Of a DNA stretch of 63,969 nt, positions 57,102 through 63,969 are shown piece by piece. The DNA lies in contig CAIZGG010000013.1 of NCBI GenBank assembly GCA_903932425.1, positions 1-63,969 of the forward strand, written 5' to 3'. Positions within the stretch are counted from its first letter, which is position 1, and each line of letters starts with the position of its first letter. The notes under the pieces were generated by a model, which saw only the letters and a list, made by a program, of their open reading frames with translations, made no database searches and had not been told where the DNA came from. The translations under genes were made by a program, and so were the position numbers. This DNA is from an uncultured beta proteobacterium (lineage in GTDB: Bacteria > Pseudomonadota > Gammaproteobacteria > Burkholderiales > Burkholderiaceae_B).

Positions 57102-59677
57102 TGCTGTTTTTTTGGCTTCTGACTTCGGCTTTTCGGGCGCAACCGGGCCGTTGGCTGGTCGCCGGGCTGACCGTTGCGCTAGGTATCGGTTTGGCCGTCG
57201 CCATTCACACGGTCAATCGTTCTGCCTTAAGTGAATTTGGTCGCGCACTCGACACTGTCAATGGCCAGGCTTCGGCGCAACTCGTTGCGACTTCGGGAGA
57301 TTTTTCAGACGCGTTGCTTGATGGAGTGGTGTCCCGTCAAAAAGAGTTGGGCATACGTGCGGTGAGCCCTGTGCTCGAGCGCGCAGCGCAACCGGTGAGG
57401 GTACTTGGCTTGGATATTTTTCAAGCGGGCCGCGTCACCTCTGCTTTGCTTCCCGCCGTTTCTGAAGAGCAGCGTATGCGGGTCTTTGATCCGGATGCGA
57501 TTTTTTTGTCAGCAACGGCATTAAAAGAGTTGGGCGTTATCGTGGGTGATGACCTGAACCTTTCGTTTGGGGGTATCAGGCAAACGTTTAAGGTCGCAGG
57601 CCTAGTGCCGGGTGTCTCAGGGCAGAGCCTCGCCGTGATGGATTTGGGTGTCGCACAATGGCGTCTGGGAGGGCTTGGTCAACTCAGTCGCTTAGACATT
57701 CAATTGGAAGATGGCGCAAGCGTAAACCAATTGGTAGTAGCACTTAAAAATTTAAACTTGGGGCTGACTTTGGTCACTGCGGATGACCGTGACCGCAGGA
57801 TGTCGAATTTATCCCGCGCCTATCGCGTAAATTTAAGCGTACTCGCCTTGGTCGCTTTATTCACCGGCGCATTTCTGGTGTTTACGACGATTAGTTTTTC
57901 TGTGCTGCGTCAGCAGTCTGAACTCGCGCTCTTGAGCGTACTAGGTGCAGGGCGCACGTGGTTGTTTGGTTTAGTGTTGACGCAAGCCCTGGTGGTTGCC
58001 GCTGTGGGCGGTTTACTTGGTATTGGTTTGGGATTGGGCGTTGCCTCAGTCTTATTGCGTGTGATGGGTGGCGATCTCGGGGCTGGGTATTTTTCAACAA
58101 CCGTCCCGCCACTTGATATTGATGTGTCGCTGTTGTTTGGATTTTGGCTGCTGTCGTTATTCGTGGGCGCCGTAGCAGGATATTTTCCCGCGCGTGCGGC
58201 AACTGCTGGCTCGCCCGTGTCGCAGCTGCGCGCAGGCGCCACCGAGCGTATGCTCAAGCCAGTCTTGAACGCGCGGCTCGCTGTTGTGTTGGCGTTAAGC
58301 AGTTTGGTGTTGACGTTGATACCACCCATCGATGGTTTGCCCCTCGCGGCTTATCTGTCGATTGCCTTCTTATTATTTGCTGGGATCGCGTTGATGCCTT
58401 CGCTGGTGAAGCAGTTCTTTACATGGCTAGCTCACGTTATACCGAGCGAAGGTGCACGAGCCATTTCACCTTCACTGACCCTTGCACTATGGCGTCTTGC
58501 GCAAGCGCCAGCAAGCGCGGCAGGGCTGATCGCTGGCGTGGTGGCTGCGTTGGCCTTAACCGTTGCGATGGTGGTGATGGTCGCTAGTTTTCGCGACTCT
58601 GTCACGCAGTGGCTCGATAAAGTTTTGCCTGCCGATCTGTATGCGAGTTTGACCCGCTCTGATTTAAATAACGCCCCAGGGCAGGATCCTACCTCGTATT
58701 CAAGTGACGCCTCAGGGCAGGATCCCGCCTCGCTTCACAGACTTGCAGCCGTACCCGGGATTGCGCGTGTGGAATTTACGTTGCAACAGAAGCTTCTGTT
58801 TCGCCCCGAGCAACCCGAGGTCGTGTTGATCGCCCGGCCGGTCCCTAACAATCGTGCGGCCAAAGTGCTGCCTCTGACGGGTGATCTGTCTACTCAACCA
58901 ATGGGTACAAAAGATTCGTTACCAGAGGTGTTCGTCTCAGAGGCGCTGTTGGATTTATACGGATGGAAGCCCGGTGAGACACATACCTTGCCTGTGAAGG
59001 CAAAAAGCGGCGAGTATCTCTCGGTATGGGTGGCGGGCGTATTTCGTGATTATGGTCGTCAGCATGGTTCGGTCGTCATGGATATCTCGGTGTATCAGGC
59101 GCTGACGCAAGATAGACGTCGCACAGATATTGCTCTGTGGCTCACGCCTGAAGCAAATTCAACAGAAGTTTTAGAGCGCGTACGCACACAGTTTGCGTCA
59201 TTTAAGGCACTTGAGTTTCGAAGCTCCACTGATCTGCGAGCATTGTCGCTCACAATTTTTGACCGGAGTTTCGCGATGACCTATGCGTTAGAGGTCGCAG
59301 CATTGCTGGTCGCACTCTTTACGGTAGCCGCAGGGTTTGCCGGGCAGGCGCTCTTACGACAAAAAGAATTTGCACTCGTGCAGCAATTGGGTCAGTCTTC
59401 ATCTCAGCTGACGCAATGGATTTCCTTTGAATCAGGCCTATTGCTTGCGCTCGCCGCCTGTTGGGGCACACTGCTCGGCTTGTTGATGAGCCAGGTACTC
59501 ATCCATCGCGTCAATCCCCAGTCTTTTCACTGGACCATGGAGACAAGCCTGCCTACAGTCGCAATCGTTGTACTCATTCTTGTGACTGTATTGTTGGGGA
59601 TGCTGGCCGCTGTGTGGGCAGCGAAAAGAAACTTGAATGCAAAGCAACTGGCTTTGTCATTGCGCGAGGACTGGTGA
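57101..59677 (+). CDS. FtsX-like ABC transporter permease (duplicated FtsX domains, AttFG-like)
   Basis: 859-aa permease with two FtsX-type TM blocks; ATG overlaps upstream stop. Confidence 0.88.
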   Translation: MLFFWLLTSAFRAQPGRWLVAGLTVALGIGLAVAIHTVNRSALSEFGRALDTVNGQASAQLVATSGDFSDALLDGVVSRQKELGIRAVSPVLERAAQPVRVLGLDIFQAGRVTSALLPAVSEEQRMRVFDPDAIFLSATALKELGVIVGDDLNLSFGGIRQTFKVAGLVPGVSGQSLAVMDLGVAQWRLGGLGQLSRLDIQLEDGASVNQLVVALKNLNLGLTLVTADDRDRRMSNLSRAYRVNLSVLALVALFTGAFLVFTTISFSVLRQQSELALLSVLGAGRTWLFGLVLTQALVVAAVGGLLGIGLGLGVASVLLRVMGGDLGAGYFSTTVPPLDIDVSLLFGFWLLSLFVGAVAGYFPARAATAGSPVSQLRAGATERMLKPVLNARLAVVLALSSLVLTLIPPIDGLPLAAYLSIAFLLFAGIALMPSLVKQFFTWLAHVIPSEGARAISPSLTLALWRLAQAPASAAGLIAGVVAALALTVAMVVMVASFRDSVTQWLDKVLPADLYASLTRSDLNNAPGQDPTSYSSDASGQDPASLHRLAAVPGIARVEFTLQQKLLFRPEQPEVVLIARPVPNNRAAKVLPLTGDLSTQPMGTKDSLPEVFVSEALLDLYGWKPGETHTLPVKAKSGEYLSVWVAGVFRDYGRQHGSVVMDISVYQALTQDRRRTDIALWLTPEANSTEVLERVRTQFASFKALEFRSSTDLRALSLTIFDRSFAMTYALEVAALLVALFTVAAGFAGQALLRQKEFALVQQLGQSSSQLTQWISFESGLLLALAACWGTLLGLLMSQVLIHRVNPQSFHWTMETSLPTVAIVVLILVTVLLGMLAAVWAAKRNLNAKQLALSLREDW
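58673..58733. repeat. in-frame imperfect 36-bp duplication within the FtsX-like gene
   Basis: gccccagggcaggatcctacctcg (58673) and gcctcagggcaggatcccgcctcg (58709), encoding APGQDPTSYSSD / ASGQDPASLH. Confidence 0.8.
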
Positions 59678-60795
59678 TGCGACGTCGAGCTTGGCTTAAA
59701 CGTATTCTGCTGTTAGCTTCAGTGCCTTCTTTACCGTTTTCAGCAGCTCAGGCTGACGGCGTTGCCGGCTCATTTTATCCAGAAGTTTTTCCAAGAAAAC
59801 TAGTTTTCCCGCAGGATTTTGGTGCGCATCCAGAGTATCGGACCGAGTGGTGGTACATGACGGGATGGTTGAGTGAGGGTGCAGATAAGCTGGGCTTTCA
59901 AGTGACATTTTTTAGAAGTCGAACCCAGCATCCTGAGAGCAATCCAAGTCGGTTTGCACCGCGACAGCTACTGTTCGCTCATGCAGCCTTAGCTATACCG
60001 AGCATGGGCCAGTTGCTTCACGCTGAGTTGGCTGGCCGAGCGGGCTCGGCTGGTGCTTCATTTGGTTCAGCAGATACCGCGCTTGCACTGTCTGGCTGGA
60101 GCTTACGGCGTACCGAAAATGATCACTACAAGATTTTGATTTCTGCAGAGCAATTTACGCTTGAGCTCGATGCGTTGACTCCGCTTGCTCCGGTTTTACG
60201 AGGTGACGATGGGTTTTCTTTAAAAGGGCCGACCTCACAATTTGCAAGTTATTACTATAGCCGCCCGCAGTTGAATGTCTCAGCGAAAGTCACATTAAAA
60301 AAATCCTCAGATAGCCGCAGCAGAGCAGAACAGCCCTTGAGTCTCGCAGGGGCAGCGTGGTTTGATCACGAGTGGTCAAGTAGTTTGCTAATGGCGGGTG
60401 CTGTCGGTTGGGACTGGGTCGGGATCAATCTTTTAGATGGCGGTAGCCTGATGGCGTTTCGGATGCGTAACGCGGCAAACGCAACCCTGTTCACTGAATG
60501 GGACTGGCGCGATTCGAGCGGGCAGGTGACCGATAAGCGACAGGATGTGGGCTGGCAAGCAGTGGGGCAGTGGCGTTCACCACGGTCGCTCGTTACTTAT
60601 CCCGAGGGCTTTCAGTTGCGAGTAGCGGGGCGTACATTAACCCTACGGCCTCTGATGGCAGATCAAGAAGTCAATGCGCAGGCCAGCACAGGCGGTTTTT
60701 ATTACGAGGGCGCAGTCGAGTTGACAGAAGGCGGCAAGTTGCTTGGCAGGGGGTACTTAGAGCTCACCGGCTACGGGGCTCCTGTAGCGCTTTAG
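59677..60795 (+). CDS. AttH-like / carotenoid 1,2-hydratase (CrtC) domain lipocalin-type protein
   Basis: FPQDFGAHPEYRTEWWYMTGWLSEGADKLGFQVTFFRSRTQHPESNPSRFAPRQLLFAHAAL; AAWFDHEWSSS. ATG overlaps FtsX stop; the ORF track entry starting 59461 overextends. Confidence 0.9.
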   Translation: MRRRAWLKRILLLASVPSLPFSAAQADGVAGSFYPEVFPRKLVFPQDFGAHPEYRTEWWYMTGWLSEGADKLGFQVTFFRSRTQHPESNPSRFAPRQLLFAHAALAIPSMGQLLHAELAGRAGSAGASFGSADTALALSGWSLRRTENDHYKILISAEQFTLELDALTPLAPVLRGDDGFSLKGPTSQFASYYYSRPQLNVSAKVTLKKSSDSRSRAEQPLSLAGAAWFDHEWSSSLLMAGAVGWDWVGINLLDGGSLMAFRMRNAANATLFTEWDWRDSSGQVTDKRQDVGWQAVGQWRSPRSLVTYPEGFQLRVAGRTLTLRPLMADQEVNAQASTGGFYYEGAVELTEGGKLLGRGYLELTGYGAPVAL

Positions 60796-60911
60796 TGGTG
60801 GGTACCGCGTTGGTTCGCCTTGTGGAAGTTTGCCTCATGTTAACGGGCATCTCAGCGGTTCCCTTTGTAGACGTCCTACAAGTACACTGATTCCTTTCAA
60901 GCTGATTCAAC

Positions 60912-62654
60912 ATGCCAACAAAACTCAGCAGTCTCATCGGCTGGTTACGAGAATATCAAGTTGTCTCGCGGTACAGAAAGCAATGGTGTCTCGCCGCGCT
61001 ATTTTTGATTTTAGCCGCGGCTGCAACACTCGCCGTGCCGCTTGCCTTTCGGGGGCTGGTCGACGCAGGGATCACCAGTGAGGCCAGCGACCTCAAATTT
61101 ATCTACTTGTTAGTCTTAGCGATAGTCTTAGCTGTGGTGACGGCTAGTCGGTTTTATATGATGTCTTGGCTCGGAGAGCGTGTTGTCGCCGACATACGCC
61201 AGCGTGTCTTTAAAAACGTTTTGCGCCAAAGCCCAGTTTATTTTGAAACGCTACAGACCGGCGAGGTGTTGTCCAGGCTCACGAGCGATACGACGGTGAT
61301 TCAAACCTTGGTGGGTTCAAGTATCTCAATCGCCTTGCGTAGCGCGCTGATGCTGGTTGGCGGTATGACGATGATGCTCGTGACAAGCGTCTGGCTCGCA
61401 AGCGTCATGATTGTGCTTTTGCTATTGATTGTGCTTCCGCTTTGGGCAATGGGGCGGCGCGTACGAAAAATGTCGCGTGCTAGCCAAGATAAGGTCGCCG
61501 ATACAAGCGCGATGGCCGGAGAGGTTTTAAACGCAGTCACAACTGTGCAAGCGTTTGTGCGTGAAGCGTACGAGCAAAAGCGTTTCAACGCTGCCGTAGA
61601 AGCCGCTTTCAGCGAAGCAAAAAAGCGTATCACTGCTCGGTCATTACTGACCGCCCTGACGATTACGATGGCCTTTGCTGTGATTGTGTTTGTGTTGTGG
61701 ATGGGTGCGCGACAGGTGATTGCAGGCGCGATGACAATTGGCGAACTGACTCAGTTTGTTCTGTACGCTGTGTTCATCGCAGGCTCGATCGGTGCCTTAT
61801 CTGAAACCTTTGGGGATGTGCAGCGTGCCGCGGGGGCGATGGAACGCCTGGTAGAGCTGATGCAGGCCGCACCTGTTCAGATTGGCGCAGCCCAGCCTCA
61901 GCAGGCGATCTTTTTGGATGCTAAAGATGCGATCGTATTAAAAAACGTGACGTTTACGTATCCGTCGCGGCCTGACTTTTTGGCGATGAATCAGGTGTCG
62001 TTTGTTGTGCCTCGGGGCGCGCGCTATGCGTTGGTCGGTACCTCAGGCGCCGGTAAAAGCACACTGTTTTCGCTGTTGTTACGGTTTTATGCACCGAGCT
62101 CTGGGCAGATCGAAGTTTTTAGTCGAAATGCTAGCGAATGGACCTTGGATAACTTGCGCAATAGTATCGGGATCGTTTCGCAAGAGCCTGTGATTTTTGC
62201 GACGAGTGCACTAGAAAACATTCGTTACGGCAGACTCGATGCTAGCGATGAAGAAGTGATCGTCGCTGCGAAAACTGCATACGCACACGGGTTTATCTCA
62301 GCGCTACCCCAAGGGTACGATAGTTTTTTAGGAGAGCGTGGCGTACGCTTGTCTGGTGGGCAAAAACAACGAATTTCAATCGCCCGTGCCATCTTGAAAA
62401 ACCCCCCAATTTTGTTGCTCGATGAAGCGACCAGCGCACTCGACGCAGAATCCGAGCGCGAAGTGCAATTAGCGCTTGATGCGGTGTTGCCCGGTAGAAC
62501 CTCTCTGACGATTGCCCATCGCCTATCGACCGTGATGCGGGCCGATCAAATCATCGTACTGGAAGATGGCGCAGTGATTGAACAAGGCACGCATGAGACC
62601 TTGCTTGCGCAGGGCGGGCTGTACGCAAGACTGGCGAAACTTCAATTCACCTAA
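60912..62654 (+). CDS. MsbA-like ABC exporter (TMD-NBD)
   Basis: TM domain plus ALVGTSGAGKSTLFSLLLRFY, VRLSGGQKQRISIARAILKNPPILLLDEATSALDAESE. Confidence 0.92.
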   Translation: MPTKLSSLIGWLREYQVVSRYRKQWCLAALFLILAAAATLAVPLAFRGLVDAGITSEASDLKFIYLLVLAIVLAVVTASRFYMMSWLGERVVADIRQRVFKNVLRQSPVYFETLQTGEVLSRLTSDTTVIQTLVGSSISIALRSALMLVGGMTMMLVTSVWLASVMIVLLLLIVLPLWAMGRRVRKMSRASQDKVADTSAMAGEVLNAVTTVQAFVREAYEQKRFNAAVEAAFSEAKKRITARSLLTALTITMAFAVIVFVLWMGARQVIAGAMTIGELTQFVLYAVFIAGSIGALSETFGDVQRAAGAMERLVELMQAAPVQIGAAQPQQAIFLDAKDAIVLKNVTFTYPSRPDFLAMNQVSFVVPRGARYALVGTSGAGKSTLFSLLLRFYAPSSGQIEVFSRNASEWTLDNLRNSIGIVSQEPVIFATSALENIRYGRLDASDEEVIVAAKTAYAHGFISALPQGYDSFLGERGVRLSGGQKQRISIARAILKNPPILLLDEATSALDAESEREVQLALDAVLPGRTSLTIAHRLSTVMRADQIIVLEDGAVIEQGTHETLLAQGGLYARLAKLQFT

Positions 62655-62749
62655 TTGGCGTTTGAAAAATCTCAGGCCTTGTCCTAACCTTTAGCGAGGC
62701 GTCACATGAACAATACCAGCCTCGATTGCGCTCTCTCTTAAAACCTTGC

Positions 62750-63969
62750 ATGAAAAATATAAGTTTTTTTCCGACACTCGCCTTCGTAGATATAGAAACG
62801 ACCGGGGGCCATTACGAACGCGATCGTATTACTGAAATCGGTATCAAAACATTGAGCCATGGTCAGGAGAGTGTCTGGGAAAGTCTCATTAACCCCGAAA
62901 CGTTTATCCCACTGAATATTCAAAGACTGACTGGAATCTCACCGCAGATGGTCGCAGGGCAGCCTACCTTTGAAGACCTGGCGCTGACCATCCAAAAAGA
63001 GCTCGAAGATAAGATTTTTGTTGCGCATAACGCACGCTTTGATTATGGCTTCATCAAAGCCTCTTTTAAGAGAGTCGGCATTGACTTTAGGCCCAAGGTT
63101 CTGTGCACCGTGAAGCTATCGCGGCTGCTGTTTCCTGAGCAACCGCGTCATAATCTAGACACTATCATCAATGCCCACGGCTTAAGTGTAAGCGCACGAC
63201 ATCGAGCCTTAGGGGATGCAGATTTGTTAGTGCAGTTCTGGCGCGTATGTGAACAGGCTGTTGGCCCCGAGCGTTTGCTCGCGGCATTAAACCAGTTAAT
63301 TGGTTCAGCGAGTTTGCCGCCAAATATTGATCAAAGTGCGATTGATGCGATTCCGGACGCACCTGGGTGTTACATCATGTATGGTGAAAATAAGGCGCCT
63401 CTGTACATCGGTAAAAGTATTGCATTACGCACCCGTGTGCTTGGGCACTTTCAAGCTGCGCTAACAAGCCGAAAAGAAATGAAGCTCTCGCTACAGGTGC
63501 GTGAGGTGGATTGGATCGAGACGAGTGGCGAGTTAGGCGCACTGATCCTAGAAGCGAAACTTATCAAAGAACGTATGCCCAGCATGAATATCAAGCTGCG
63601 TCGTTCAAAGGATTTGTGTGCCTGGCGGTTGGCACATGATGCCGCTGGCGTTTTGCGGCCTTCTCTTGTGAGTCATCACGAGTTGATCCCCGGGCTTCAA
63701 GATAATCTCTATGGATTGTTTTACAGCAAACGAGAAGCGAATACTTATTTAGGCGCAGTCTCTAAAAAATATCGACTCTGCGCGGCTTTGCTAGGCTTAG
63801 AAAAAGTAGACGAAGGAAAATCTTGCTTTGCCTATCAGGTCAAGCAGTGCGCAGGCGCCTGCATCGGTGCCTCGTCACTTGAACTGCACAATCTACAAGT
63901 TCAAACTGCACTCAATTTTTATAAGGTGCAAGCGTGGCCTTATCAGGGTGCGATCGCGATCAAAGAGGG
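62750..63969 (+). CDS. DnaQ-like 3'-5' exonuclease / GIY-YIG nuclease fusion (partial, runs off window)
   Basis: Translation from ATG 62750: MKNISFFPTLAFVDIETTGGHYERDRITEIGIK...FVAHNARFDYGFIKASF...HRALGDADLLVQFW, then IPDAPGCYIMYGENKAPLYIGKSIALRTRVLGHF (GIY-YIG). No stop before window end, so absent from the ORF track. Confidence 0.9.
   Translation, partial: MKNISFFPTLAFVDIETTGGHYERDRITEIGIKTLSHGQESVWESLINPETFIPLNIQRLTGISPQMVAGQPTFEDLALTIQKELEDKIFVAHNARFDYGFIKASFKRVGIDFRPKVLCTVKLSRLLFPEQPRHNLDTIINAHGLSVSARHRALGDADLLVQFWRVCEQAVGPERLLAALNQLIGSASLPPNIDQSAIDAIPDAPGCYIMYGENKAPLYIGKSIALRTRVLGHFQAALTSRKEMKLSLQVREVDWIETSGELGALILEAKLIKERMPSMNIKLRRSKDLCAWRLAHDAAGVLRPSLVSHHELIPGLQDNLYGLFYSKREANTYLGAVSKKYRLCAALLGLEKVDEGKSCFAYQVKQCAGACIGASSLELHNLQVQTALNFYKVQAWPYQGAIAIKE

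Noticed and set aside
1-63969. tRNA, rRNA, IS elements, integrases, prophage genes
   Set aside because: Looked for characteristic genes, terminal repeats and conserved RNA motifs; none seen by eye. A tRNAscan/Infernal run would be decisive.

Overview
The window looks like a Burkholderiales/Alcaligenaceae-type betaproteobacterial chromosome, judged from its many Bug/TctC receptors and overall gene content. I found no rRNA, tRNA, CRISPR array, IS element or prophage. Left to right it holds: a glycerol / glycerol-3-phosphate block (glpD partial, glpK, divergent ugpBAEC-like ABC transporter); an amidohydrolase and a TRAP transporter whose receptor gene has two in-frame TAA stops; queC and an mmsA-like dehydrogenase; a compact 7-gene operon (about 13998-20750) that reads as a self-contained type II fatty-acid synthase module; small envelope proteins, a HiPIP and a PEP-mutase/ICL-family enzyme; a TRAP/DUF1445/DUF2848/amidase catabolic block; a RIO kinase and ilvE; an accessory region rich in orphan Bug/TctC receptors; a MerR / Rrf2-like / DUF2805 / Cys-rich / SDR block; acyl-CoA dehydrogenases; a possibly truncated cytochrome b561; an AttEFGH-like ABC system; an MsbA-like exporter; and a partial exonuclease/GIY-YIG protein. 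The main discovery candidate is the FAS module. It encodes a FabL-like enoyl reductase (Tyr-x6-Lys), a FabG ketoreductase, an AcpXL-like carrier protein, a double-hotdog dehydratase, a ketosynthase, a ketosynthase-like partner with active-site Cys replaced by Thr, and a single ORF fusing holo-ACP synthase (AcpS) to an LpxL/HtrB-type acyltransferase. The layout parallels the rhizobial acpXL-lpxXL very-long-chain lipid A acyl cluster, but with its own ER, KR and PPTase. All family calls come from motif recognition by eye, with no database search.
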